This document shows, piece after piece, positions 36,078 through 48,040 of a stretch of DNA of 64,000 nt. The DNA lies in contig OX359246.1 in assembly GCA_947179485.1 (NCBI GenBank), positions 27,652,001-27,716,000 on the forward strand, given 5' to 3'. The notes beneath the pieces are model-generated. The model saw only the letters and a list, made by a program, of their open reading frames with translations, was not told where the DNA came from and ran no database searches. How positions within the stretch are numbered: the stretch's first letter is position 1; every line of letters begins with the position of its first letter. A program made the translations under genes and the position numbers. Source of the DNA: Allacma fusca (lineage: Eukaryota; Arthropoda; Collembola; Symphypleona; Sminthuridae).

Positions 36078-37800
36078 TAAAGATAGTTATGTAGTTTTAA
36101 TTTTGGAGGAAAATGGAGTAGAGGTAGAGAATTGCATGAGATAATATAAATATTTAACCATAGGACAAGTCTGAGAAAATCCCATCCGAGGTTGGGACTA
36201 GTTACTGTGGGGAAGTATGGAATCCCGAAATAAAATCGTTTGAGATATCGTCCGCAAATCTGATACTTTCATCGTATAGATTTTACAAGTAGGATCCTAT
36301 ACATTTCGATTGACTGGGTCCGATCTAAACTAACAAGATGTTTTAATCCTTCTACTTTTTAAGATGTGTACAAACAAACAGTAGGGGGTGTTACTCGGAG
36401 ATCCGCGTACGGTGCGCAGACGCATACTTTATCACACGTATGTACATACATTTTGTAGTAACATTTACAGAGTAAGCACACGCTTAAATTCTTGAGCGTG
36501 TTTCAAAGTAAGGGCAATGCAATTCGATACAGTACTCTGCGTATGTACGTATGTATTTGAAAATAAATTTTGGCAAAGTTTAATATGTAAAAGTACAGGT
36601 TGCTTCTGGTCCGTTGGTAAAACGAATTGTACAGGAAGGAAACACGTCAAACAAATTACATATTCATACCGTGCAAATTTTAAATTCGTCGAGGGGTTTC
36701 GTTTAAAATTACAGCGAATTTGTTAACACGAAAATAGTACGAGGCACTGTTATGTATTTGTGTCTATAAATGTAAACATTAAAAACTAAATTAAAATTAT
36801 CAAGGCTTTAGCAAAAAATCAACACTGGATTTTATTTTCTTGTACATTCCCACGTAAATGTATTTGACGCAGATAACTTTTTAAATAACCTCGTTGAAAA
36901 TCTGTACTTCCTTAATAAACTGTTGTGTACCTGTAGGTAATCCTTTACATAAGCAAATGCAATTGAATAGTAATTATCTCCTACCGAATATTTCTAATTA
37001 TCTGCAAAAGCGTCTAACAACTCGAGGATGAAAGATATTTTCAAAACTAGTGGAACCTTTGTGGCATATTACACAAATTACAGGTCAATGAACCACTTTG
37101 GTCAAATTTTAACTAATCCCCCTTTGTCCAAAAGTATTGTGTAAACAATGTTATGTTTATAATGAAATTATGTAATACATATAATTGTCGTGCCCCAATA
37201 ACTAACAATTAGCCGGATTGGCCTGACGTTTTGTGGGAGTTGGGATATTCAACCTTAATATACTAATACACGAAGTCTCAATTCAATCCGTGCTGTCCAC
37301 TTAGACAGATTGAGTAAGTCCAAACTGATGTTTGGACCATGATTAACAATAGCAAGAAATTATTGGTTTTCAACCTAAAATTGTTTGTACCTTCACGAGT
37401 TTTTCAGTAAAATTACCAAGCATCGTTTTAAGGCAATTCTCTTGGCACATGTGTAAATGATTGACCTATAGGTTATTTCAAACATAACATTGTGAATAAT
37501 GTTCAAATGTAGAATATCCATCCCTAATTTAATCTAGATATTTGCGTCCGAATGTAATGTTCTGCGCGCATCCGCAATGCTAGTTTGGACACATCTATCA
37601 GCCCACAACACTTCCGACTAAGTGCACGTACGCTAAGTTTCGCGTATGGTCTGATATACGCACGGCATGCAAATCTACGAGTGAAAGCCCCTGCTGTACA
37701 TTACAAAATGTCTACGTTCTTCGAGATTGGTTTTCCTGTAATTTTTGGAGAATTGGTGCACATTGAGATTATATTACGTGAATAAATAATTATATTTAGC
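36078..37800. repeat. Recurrent intergenic segment (paralogue at 57005-57680)
   Basis: 36468-37100 matches 57010-57620 over hundreds of bases: shared acagagtaagcaca, agtactctgcgta, ggtccgttggtaaa, ctccta/ctcctg-ccgaa. The short frames in both copies (36517-36726 and 57056-57250) differ in length and product and are not convincing genes. It marks a duplicated unit between class C and the next class B. Confidence 0.55.
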
Positions 37801-39047
37801 ATGCAAATATTATTTTACCTTTCGTTACTTACTAATGTACATTCAAGCATTTTTAGTATTGTTCTCTTAATTTTCTCCTGCGTCATCCTTACTTATTATT
37901 CCAAATCATTACTGTCATAACTCGCTAAAACAAATTGATTCATATCAAAATTAATGCGCATTCTCGACTGTTTTGTCTATCCCAAGCACCGAATATATAG
38001 TTAATACTCTAGCGGGGAGGGGGCGGAGAAAAATCGAATTATAATACCCCTGAACTGCCCTGAAGGAATGGTAGGATGGTCCGTTCAATTTTAATTCTGT
38101 AACAACCTCAACTTTAGTCGTTCAACAATATAGGCTTAAATTAATAAAAATTAATATAAATAATACCAACCACTTTTCTTCGCTAGTTTTCTTTGAGATT
38201 TGGGAATAAAAAAATATTTCTTCGAAAACTATATCAGCGATTTTATTATATTCAAATGAATCCATATGAAATTTGCTACAATTATTACAGTATTCTGAAA
38301 TACTTTTTTTTGTACGCTCGGTCCAACAAGTCAATGTATGGATTGCTTGGTGTGCGCGTAGTATGTAGACGTCCTAAAATATTTTTTTATTTGTAAACAA
38401 TAGAATCACTGCAAAATTCAATATAAGCAGTAACCCATGTAAATATCTGCGTGTTAACAGCATATATTTTTATTGTGATCATCCTTGCTTTAAGGGGTGA
38501 TTTGAATGAATTGCGAAATCAACCGATATCACTTATCCTAGTCGGCCAGGCTACCTCGCTACCGCTTAATAGTCAAGTCTAGTCTACTCTTTAATGTTTA
38601 GAGCCACAAATAGTCAAATCTAGTCAAGCCAGCTGTATGATTAAGTAGCAGTGTTCAAGTCTAGTTCTAGGGATTCTACAGCTGGTCAAATTGTATTTTT
38701 TGTAAATTTTCATTCACTCTGATTAGCAAGATTTGAAATATCGTATTTTGTAAAAACCTGAGATTTGTTGAGTTCAAAATTTTCAGATTTTAGCGAATGC
38801 ATCTGGCAAAAAACTAGCTCATGCTAATTTTCATCAAACAACGTACAAATGAGAAACAACACGTGTAGTTTACAACATCAATACAAGAATAATGTTCAGT
38901 AAAATTTTTACGCAATCAGCAATTGTGTCTGTAAAATAGTTGGGATTTAATATGGGGATATTATCTGGTATATTATACCAAATTTCAACTGTGACGTACC
39001 AGGCAAAATACGACGTACATGTTGTGGAATTTGAAGTAGGTTGTACC
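37800..39047. other. Degraded class B upstream copy and intergenic
   Basis: 37800-37980 resembles the class B upstream region (gcgtcatccttacttattattcc) but no B gene follows. 38050-38280 is similar to 19960-20080 and to 63920-64000. Beyond 38400 I see nothing supported. Confidence 0.4.
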
Positions 39048-39250
39048 CAGGGGTCGGATTTATGTGGGAAATGGAAAAAATCTTCATCAGCAGGGAAATT
39101 TTCAAACGGGATTACAAACAGGTATTTTCAAATCTGTTGACCTTTTTATCAACAGGGACTTTTAAACTTGTTTCGAACAGGGACATCACAACCAGCAGGG
39201 AAAATCAAAAAAACAATCTTCCAGGGAGATTTACTAAAATCCGACCCCTG
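39048..39250. mobile_element. 203-bp MITE with 8-bp target duplication
   Basis: The ends caggggtcggattt and its complement are perfect inverted repeats. Flanked by gttgtacc at 39040-39047 and 39251-39258. Internal caggga words occur in both orientations. CAGGG ends and an 8-bp duplication fit hAT. The four overlapping short frames here are spurious. Confidence 0.85.
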
Positions 39251-39258
39251 GTTGTACC

Positions 39259-40081
39259 ATGGTATAAACTCATTGTACCAGGCAGTAACTGAACCGCAAA
39301 ATGACACTGTTAAAAGGCAGGTTAGAAAGATTGGTTCTTTGGTTTGCGGCGGGGGTTTGGGCCGACTGACCAACTGGTCAAAAGATTAGCAACCGAAGCA
39401 TTCAAATTTGATGGAATCGTAAAACGAGAACAGTACAAAAATCTGAAATTCAGTGCGTTTGACATTCGTTAATTGAGTTTCCTATTATTACTTACGTTCT
39501 AATTAATGTTGCCCCCCTTGGCCAGTTCCTGGTTACGCGCCTGCTCAACATTACATAAGTGTCAACCACCTTCAATTAACGAACTTCATCTTTTATGGAG
39601 TAACTTCGAAAAACATTTAAATTTGACTTCCGTTGTCAAATAAATGAATCAAAGATCGATGACAAATATAGTAATTACTTATAATGGCGAGGAAACGGAA
39701 ACCAAATCTCAAACAGTTATTTCAATGTCTTTGAAGCGCATACTGGTTTTGGTACCAAATGAAAGGAGAACCGGAATGCTTTGGTATTTCCCGGAATCAG
39801 TAGAATCAATCCTTGACGGGTATTTGCATACGCTAAACTTGGACAAAACATTCGCCTGGATTGAATATTCTGTTAAGATCATCCATGTAAGCTATAGATG
39901 TGATCACATATAACTGCAGAATATACATATGGGCTCGGTTTAACTACAATCTGTATGCAGTATGGCGACTGTTGAGGTAACCTGAGGAACCGTTTGAATT
40001 TGAAGCCAAATTTTTTTTAAATGGTCCACAATTCTATTTTAATAATCTGTAATGAAGTCATTTTCTCAGGTATCCTTGAAA
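39259..40081. repeat. Recurrent intergenic segment, paralogue of 21150-22880
   Basis: 39590-40080 matches 21150-21470 plus 22693-22880, that is, the region around the 21478-22692 element without that element. It thus supplies the empty site (catgtaagctatagatgtga). The 89-codon frame at 39644-39913 is not conserved as a frame in the paralogue. Confidence 0.55.
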
Positions 40082-41156
40082 TAGTGCATTACATAGTATA
40101 AAAATGGTGTACCTGGTCCTGCATTCAAATAGTGAGTACCAGCAAAAATCGTACCCAGAACAGTATCTGATTGTAAGTATAATTATTAGATATATGTTGG
40201 CATCTGGACCTGAATATTTTGTAAGTAGTACTTACCTGTACTTGAATTTTACCCGTTCCCAAAATATGGACCTATCGTCGAGGAAAAATAGAGTCATAGT
40301 TGGAGAAGAGTCAGATAAAGCTCCAACAACCAATAGGGTTCCAGCAGAGACGAAAATATATCTATTGCCGGAGGTTGCAAGCCAGGTGCAAGGAATGCCA
40401 GAAGTTATTTCTGAATTACCACCGTTCACCAAAGTGACTCAGGAATGTGGAGTCAGGACGATCGAGGCAGCTAGGAAATGCCAGCGCGATCGAAACGTTA
40501 AGGTGAAAATAGCTGACGACGTGGAGCAAGAACGTCAAGCGGAGGAGCAGCAAATCCCAAAGCAGGTAGCCGAAAGGGAAGAAAATGGCCGACCAATGAG
40601 AGACAATGAGCCCGGAATGGACTCATGGAGACGCGAACAATTTAGAAAAGGAGACAGGGAGTTGGATCAACACCTGAAGGAGAACAGACGTGCCCGATTC
40701 TTGATCCGAAGCCGAACGAAATCAAGGAAGTGAAATCAAAGATTTACTGTATTTCCTTCTGAGTTTTATTTGTAAAATCAATTATTATTTACTATCCCGA
40801 TCGGTGGCTGAAGTATTCGCCAAAATGAAATATCCTTATTATCAAATATAAAATACACCGGTCGGAGAGAAAGCCACGGACTGTACGACTGCTGTACTTC
40901 AAAGTACCAACATTTTCAAGTACTAATTCATCAGGTTCTGGTATTTTGAAAGCATGCACTTGTTCTGGTCAGGTACAACCCAAAAAAATTGTACCTGACC
41001 CCAACACTATGCTTTATACCCAATAAAGTTGGGGTACATGTATAGTTAGTGCCAATAAAGTACCAATTCAGTTTGGGTACTTAAAAGCATACCCATTTAG
41101 GACCTGGTCCTGTGCCCAAATCCAATGTTACTCCCCCGTACCCATGCGATGCACTG
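40082..41156. mobile_element. hAT-like element carrying a coding-like passenger ORF
   Basis: Ends tagtgcattacat and the complement of gcgatgcactg are short TIRs related to those at 21478-22692. It is flanked by ccttgaaa (40074-40081) and gcttgaaa (41157-41164). The right part shares gtacccatgcgatgc and gggtacttaa words with a deleted relative at about 22880-23090. Only this copy contains the 40104-40733 open frame. Confidence 0.65.
40267..40733 (+). CDS. Unrecognised charged protein inside a transposon (155 residues, or 209 from 40104)
   Basis: The frame is open from 40104, but the first 54 residues are translated from repeat words. The coding-like part starts at ATG 40267 (MDLSSRKNRVIVGEESDK). 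It continues through a neutral stretch (YLLPEVASQVQGMPEVISEL) into a long, charged, probably helical Glu/Gln/Arg region and a basic tail ending RSRTKSRK. Base composition is clearly more GC-rich than the surroundings, and codon use looks normal. There is no transposase motif, signal peptide or TM. It may be a captured host exon, a retro-copied fragment, or an element gene of unknown role. I do not recognise the family. Confidence 0.4.
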
Positions 41157-42399
41157 GCTTGAAAAATATGATGTAAGATTTATTATTCATATTCATTCAT
41201 ATTTATTACAGGATTCTTTTCGGGCGGCACCCATATCATCCATACAATATCATCAAACATTGAGAGAAAAGATTTATTATTAAAACGTTTAACTATTATG
41301 AATACTAAACTTTCCTATTTTAATTGTTATAATCTGCCAAACCTACTATATTTTAATGCAGATGCATAATGACTTGCTTAAGCAGCCTTCGATTATTAAG
41401 ATCAGTTGTATTTCAGTGAAGCTTGCACTGTATATTGAGCATCTAGAAAACTAACTGTAGCATGCCAACATGACAAATTTTATTTTTATCTTTTGGCACA
41501 AAGAACTTACATATTTGAAATGCGAGTGAGTATCTATTGTACTCTTAAAAATTTTTTGTTCAGACTTGCATATTATTCCAGTTTTAATTGTTTAATAACC
41601 TGGCTAACTTTGTTTACTAATGAGTGCTCGCTTAGTGCTGGGAGTGTTCCCGGCCCGACGTTAAATTCTGCTCTGGTCACGTCTGACAAAGGTTTGAAAA
41701 AGGGTTGAAAAATATTGTTCCGTTCTGTTTCCGAACACGGAACTTCGGGATTTCGGAAACCCGACGGAAGCTCTAGTTTGTATGAATAGTTGAAATACCG
41801 TTACCTGTAATATTTAGTCTTCTTGACAATTTAGTTCACTAAATTGAACACTATAAAAGTACTATTGCTGCCATGAACCAATCTTGTGTTTAACGCATAA
41901 TTCAACGCTTGTGCCTGCTTTATGTCATATCATTACGTGAAATAATTATTCTTGCAGTAAATTCAACTCTTTATTCCCGAATCGTTTTGCGCTTAACCCG
42001 TATCATCCATACGTTGCCATAAATATTTTTGAACAACCAATTAGCCAAATTTTACTTAAACTATGGAGGTGAGAGATCAAAGTAACAAAAGGAGATTGTA
42101 TTCCACGACGGAACGACGGAGTTCAGCTTTGTCATATAAGCACATATCCAGTAGAACCGATGTTATCGTAACTCCACCAACTCGTATGAGCGTTAGTGCG
42201 CTCTGTTTTCAGCCACACATCGACCTGAGCCCGACATCCATCTCCCATTTCTCTCACTTCTGCAAATGGAGTTCCACTGCGCTTTGAAGCCAACAAAAAT
42301 GGTAGTTGAGTAAATTCAGTGCTCCTGTGTTAATTAATTATAACAGCCCATATGAATTTTAATTAGAGTTCGAGTCATTATTTGGAAATTGTTTTGTAC
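41157..42399. other. Class B upstream region with no class B gene behind it
   Basis: 41280-41632 is a good copy of the class B upstream region. It is followed at 41633 by the left end of the same tagtgctggg element found before other B genes, cut off at about 41760. Instead of a B gene, the sequence runs through a segment similar to 45950-46100 into the B-to-C spacer. The simplest reading is deletion of a class B gene. The 74-codon frame at 42063-42287 is unsupported. Confidence 0.5.
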
Positions 42400-43128
42400 A
42401 CTAAATATCTGAAATGAGTGGGCACAACCTGGCAGGGACGATAAAAACACTCTTGAGTGGTAATTGTTCTGTCCTGATAATTTTCGTATTCACATGTTCC
42501 GCAGCCAATGTTTTTATAGACTTGTGACACGTCTCAGCATAGAAGCAATTCCCCTGCATAATAACAAAACAATCCAATTTAAGAGTGATAAAGTAATTTT
42601 TACAATAAATAAAGCCTTCCGTCGAAAGTAAAAACAGCATCTCTTGAAGAAAATGGGCAAACAATATGAATATTTAAGGTGATAAATTACATATGAAGAA
42701 CAAGCACTTAAAAGAGTTTTACAGGTGCTTTTTTTATCCCTTAGGTAATGCTAAAAATATAATACAAACAAAGAAAAGCACGAAAAAACAATCATGCTAA
42801 ATATGGAAATACGTTTCGGTTTTAATATTTGGAGTTATAACGCAATAACAAAACATCATTTGTTACCCAAAGATTTGTTTAGCATTAAAGGGGCCAGGAC
42901 ACGTAATGTTTCGTGTAACTATGAAATTTTTACTTAGTATCTACATTTACAGGAATATGTGTCCACGCATTTCAAACTTAAATGGCAATGACCCACTAAA
43001 CAATTGAATTCTTAGTGCTGTACTTGCAGAACTACAATGTCTTGTCACTATTTGTATTTTTAAATAGGTACTGATTTTCGAAGTATTGCCATTATATAAA
43101 CCGAAGTAGCACAACAACTATCATTACA
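42400..43128. repeat. B-to-C spacer block, copy 2 (upstream of intact class C)
   Basis: Matches copies at 32830, 52800 and 63520. Because it abuts the only intact class C gene, this copy is the best candidate for the class C promoter and 5' UTR. A word reading actatcattacaatg, with its ATG, leads straight into the coding region. Confidence 0.6.
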
Positions 43129-45310
43129 ATGCATAACCTCACTAGAGCAACTGTGGTGATCTGGTTCACAGTAACATTCGTAAAAACAGCTTTTCCATCT
43201 ACACTTACAAATAAGTTCATTCATTTTTTAAATTCTTTTCAACTTTCGTTTCTCCCGCATTGCCACTGCCTGAACATTCTCATGCTATTTCATGAAATAA
43301 ACATCGCAAAATTGCAAAATAAGTTGCATAATTTTGCCACTTTTGATTTACACCAGCAAAACGAATCCAACCAGATACAAATATCAATTTTGAAGCACTC
43401 GTTGGGATGTCTGGTAAATATAGTGAACATCGACGACAAAACGCCAGTTCCATATGGTGTAATAAACAACCACCTCTTAAACGTTCATTTCATTTTTCAT
43501 TTCACTGAGAATTTAACGTCTCTACTTAGCAATACGAATAGCCATTTTTTAAATTTTGCTCGTATATTCAGGAAAGTTATTTTTGTGTTTTCTTCTCAAT
43601 CTGATCTACAAGTCTTTAGACGGTCTCCTTCGAATCCTACAAATATTCAGGAAGTTTTGCTTTCTGACCACCGTGCGAATCATGCCATTATTACACCACA
43701 TTGTAGTTCAAATTTGCTCAAGATCGATTTACAAAGAGAAGTAGCAACCGCTGCAGTTTGCCCTGCATGTGATCCCTCAAAGAGACCATCAAAGATACAA
43801 GCACCATTAATTAAGGTTTTTATGGAGTTTGTTTCGTTTATTAATGCAACACCCGTATATCGAGCTGTTTCAGATAAAGTGGGCGGGTCAAAATGGGACG
43901 TCCCTTTGATAGATGGGACAGCCGCAATTTCCATGCCAATTTTTCGTGCTGAAGGTGAAACTAATTATCATCCAACTAGTTTGGCTTATATGCGTGGAAT
44001 GATTTTTTTTACAGCACTTGCAAGAGCAGTAGAGTTTAGCTCAGTGCTTCAATTGTGTGAGCCGTTTAGTCTTGAAGTGTGGATATTAACACTCACATTT
44101 CTAATATCTGTATTCGTTATCCTAGAGCTCATATTTCATTTTAAAAATCAGTTAAGTTGCCACCAGCAGCTCAACACAACAGTCAAACGTTACAGCAAAG
44201 ATATATATTCACTTGGATTGAACCTGCTCATCACGTCTCTGGTGCTGTTCCAACCATTTCTAGACAAGTCAGTCCCTAAAGCAATACTCTTGCGCTCGAT
44301 ACGCTACATTTGGGGTCGCGTAATACTTGCAATATGGTTGTTTCTTATAATTGTGCTAGCGACAGGGTACAAAACTAAACTTCTCCAAATGGTTGTTCTC
44401 CCTTATTATATTAACCCCCCAACAACGTTTAGTGAACTGGCTCAGTCGAACTACAAAATCGGGGTTTTGCTATCTCCAAAGATATCGACTGATTTTAACC
44501 AATCCAATAGTAGCATAACTAATGTCATACAGCGAAGATATCAAGAGTATGATTACAAAGTTCCTGACGTATGTACTCATTCATTATTTTATAGAACGTT
44601 TAATTAATGCATTCCCTCATCAAAATATGTCACAAACACAGTTATAATCTCCTTTCAAAATCCAACAAAATTAGGGATTAATGCTTGCTTACATTCATTC
44701 AATTTTATGATTTAATTTATTATGTCATAGTGCTACCAACAGATTTTCGAGGAAAACATGGCATGCATGGGGTCCACCTTTGCGTTTAACTTTTTCGGGG
44801 TGACTTACATGACGGATGTGAGAAAACGAAGCCTTTCACAGGAATCTAAAGACACCCTATTTAATGAAGTCTTGACAGCCGGTATAAGCAATCTATATCC
44901 TCATCTGATTGGTACTTTGAAAACAGATAATTAGAGCCTAAAATATCTTTTTTATCTTGAGTTCAAAATAGAATCATGGAATAGCAAACTCTTATGAGCT
45001 CAATACTGTTTAAATAAATTTAGAGCCGTTTAATTTCGTCAGTTCTGGAATGGAATCTGGAGGCATTCTTCACACTTATTGGAATCCTAAATTAAAAACG
45101 GAAAATATGGCTAAAGGTCAGCAGTATGCTAAGCAGCATGTAAATACGCTTAAGTACTATGATGGAATCACCAACAAGGCCCAAGGTAACCGGCAAATCA
45201 TTACTTTGTCGTACAAGCTACTCTTTTATGGCCTGACGTTTGCCCTTTTTGCGTACGTGTTGGAATTGGGAATAACCTATAGATACAATATTTATTACGG
45301 TATTATCTGA
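43129..45310 (+). CDS. Class C divergent ionotropic receptor, intact (three exons)
   Basis: Exons 43129-44568, 44731-44911 and 45024-45310 join in frame to 635 residues. Donors are GTATGT and GTACTT; acceptors are TCATAG and TTTAG. The start MHNLTRATVVIWFTVTF is a likely signal peptide. CPACDPSKRPSK lies in S1 around 222; an NATPVY-to-DGTAA segment follows. TM1 is about 314-338, the pore region (LFQPFLDKSVP) about 365-385, TM3 (AIWLFLIIVLATGYKTKLLQM) about 396-420, then PPTTFSELAQSNYKIG. Exon 2 reads CYQQIFEENMACM through YPHLI. Exon 3 begins at PFNFVSSGMESGG and has TM4 at about 598-621. It differs from B throughout the N-terminal half but shares exon 2 and exon 3 signatures. It is the only complete class C gene here. 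Confidence 0.9.
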
Positions 45311-46114
45311 AGTTTATTTGCTATATGTAAACAGTTTATTGCTAAAGTTTTTTTGTCATTGTTGGTGCACACACGCGTTTGTAAGTTTATAAAAAGTAGT
45401 ACGAAAATAATTGACATTTGTTGATAATCATGTTCCTATTGTGTAAGAAATAAATTCTTCATAAGATTCTTCAAAATATGGAAGCGATGAGAATACATTT
45501 TTATAAAAAATGGAACGGAACTATATATTAAGACTGAAAGTTAAATCTCACAAAAAAAACAAATTTTGCTAATTATTTTAGCGACCCTGTGGACGCAGTG
45601 CTAAAGGAATACGCGTAGAACGGGTAAATGTTTATAGCTCATAAAAATTGGTACTCCTGTGAGCAACGTATAGTGCCCCTCCTGCGTACTGCCTTTACGG
45701 TATTACGGGATGGCCCACCCAGACCCGTAATTCCCAGAAATTAAAAAAACCATCGAAGACCATCAAACTGCGACTGGAAAGACCCACAAGTCTATTTTAG
45801 TGCTTAGGGCCTGGGTAAAAATTATTTTATTAAACCACTCCTGTTCCCAGGTGTTTGCGTACAAGCCCAGGTACAGAATCGGTACACACATTTTGGTTGC
45901 TTTCTGAATACAGACGATTTTTACCCGCATATAATGGCAAGGGTATGTGAACGAATACCCAGGTAAAATTGTTTGAATAGTTTGTATGGACTGTTAAAAT
46001 ACCTTTACCTGCAATACTGGATACATTTTTGGAAACATCCAAGCAGGAAATCAGTCTTCTTGATCATTTAGTTTCCGGTTATGAACCACTTTTTTTGTTT
46101 AATACATAATTCAA
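45311..46114. other. 3' flank of class C
   Basis: No gene. 45950-46110 resembles 41760-41900, another piece of recurring intergenic DNA. Words like tagtgcccctcctgcgtac at 45670 resemble the left end of the 21478 element, but I find no matching right end. Confidence 0.4.
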
Positions 46115-46122
46115 CTCTTGAG

Positions 46123-46889
46123 TAGAGCTGGGGCCCGCAAGCGGGTTTTTGGATTCGGGCCGGCCCGAACCCGGCCCGGCGGGGTTTTTGGCCGTGTTCG
46201 GGATGTAAATACGAACTTACGTCGGGCTCCGACCGGGTTCGGGCTGCACTAAAACATTGAAACCGGGTTAAGATCGGGCTTGGGCCTGTATTTATTTTTC
46301 AGTTCGGGTTTCGGGCGGGCCAAAAATTACAAATGACCCGACAATCCTACTAGAATAGAATTTAGTACAGATAGGTGGCATACATATTTGACGTTGCGCA
46401 GAGTTCAATCATTGCTTTCATGTATGTACATTCATGATAAATAATAGTTCATTGTATTTTATACGCACACATGCTTAAGCATTTTGAAACGATCCCTTCA
46501 GCTTGACAGTTTATGTTGAAAAATTTTCAGAGCCAAAAAAAAGGTTTGCTCCTTTAGTGCTCGTGCTCGCTTATTGAATGTGTTGAGTAGGAATGGATAG
46601 TGTATGTAAGATGTAAATATAATAGAATATGTAAACAAATGTTTCACATCGGATTCAATTTTTACTAAAAATCCGGGTTTTCATCGGGTTTTTAGCGGGT
46701 TCGGGTTGTAAAAAAATTTAGAGACCGGGTTTTTAACGGGTTCGGGCTTCACAAAATTTAAGGTGCATAAAACGGGCCGGGTTGAATATCAAATATTTAG
46801 CCCGTTGGTGGGCCGGGTCGGGTTAATAGAGTATTTTTTTGGGTTTCTTCCGGGTTCGGGCCTGAAGTCAAGCCCGAATCCCACCTCTA
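46123..46889. mobile_element. hAT-like MITE filled with cgggttcggg words
   Basis: 767 bp with ends tagagctgggg and the complement of cgaatcccacctcta, partial TIRs. A perfect 8-bp duplication ctcttgag lies at 46115-46122 and 46890-46897. Both ends are rich in gggttcgggc and its complement, in sharp contrast to the AT-rich flanks. The frame at 46763-46951 runs out of the element and is spurious. Confidence 0.85.
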
Positions 46890-46897
46890 CTCTTGAG

Positions 46898-48040
46898 CCG
46901 TCTTATATATATATATTATTATTATATTATTTTAGAAGTAAAATTAATTAAAAAAAATAAATTCTTTAAACAGGAACAATTACTTCGAGAGGTGGTAGTG
47001 TGAGTGTAGAGGTTTAACCGCTTACAAATCAAGCCCAGTCGCGCAAACTTACTGTATGCCTAAATCTTGCGCGCTGATCTTTAGAGTAGAGCGCGAAATT
47101 TTAAAAGCCACAAACTCCATGCCTAGACCAATAATTTATAAGGATTTCTCACAATCATCCTATGTATTTTGAAGACGGAAAGCTACAACAATTATAATGG
47201 TATTAAAATTTAAGGTAAGTTTAGGTAAGTTTTTAAATAGTTACTTTACTTTAAAATAATTTAGATAGTCGTAGTAGGAGTGTAACACGTCTTTTGTATT
47301 ATTTGAGGTTTGAAATTGCAATTATTGCAGGTTTCAAAGCTGGAGCGGGATAGTTCCTTGCTGGTTAATTTTTGGTAAACGTTTTCAAATGTATAGATAA
47401 TTTTAACAATCTGTTGAATTCTGCCAATTAAATATTTAATTATTACTGACAAATATTGTTTTCCACAATAGTTACGTCCACTTGATTCCAGTTTTAAAGG
47501 GTCAACTGAAGTGTGGGACACATGTCGAATCTATTTCGTGTTTCAAATTGACTTTTGTTCTTTATTCAACTCTAATTTAATTTTAATTTATTTCAATTCT
47601 TTCCATTTTTTAGATGGTTAGCGGAGTAATGGACAAGATCTTACAGCATCCCCTTCCCGTATTTGCTTGAGAAGCTTATAGTGCAGTTTGTAGGTTTACT
47701 CTAATGGTTTTAATTTTCTCTAACAATTTAGAGAATAAAAGAATTTTTAATTATTTCAAAATAGTTTGATTTCTACCTCTTATTTAGTCACAATTGTTTA
47801 TAGTTTGTAAGGAACATAGTAATCATAAGTGCATATTTAACTTAGTGGGGAGGAGGGACCAATATGGCATTGCTGGAAATGTTCATATGGGAAAGGGCAT
47901 ATGGGAGAGGGTCATATGGGCGCAGTCTAGCAGGACATTTGTTGGGATTTTTGATAAAAGGCCCAACGAATTTCCCATAGTACTATCCCTATAAGCGTCC
48001 CATAGAAACACTTGCGCGGGTTTACAATAAAAAAACAACG
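46898..48040. other. Intergenic, no supported gene
   Basis: A minus-strand frame at 47261-47521 (86 codons, including KYLIGRIQQIVKIIYTFENVYQKL) looks somewhat protein-like but has no recognisable motif or paralogue in the window. Repeated catatggg words near 47885-47920 may be another iterated-end remnant. Confidence 0.35.

Noticed and set aside
36517-36726. Small gene conserved at 36517 and 57056
   Set aside because: The two duplicated segments give frames with different ends and many non-matching residues; consistent with duplicated non-coding DNA.
47261-47521. Minus-strand 86-codon gene
   Set aside because: No motif, no paralogue in the window, and no splice context I could support.
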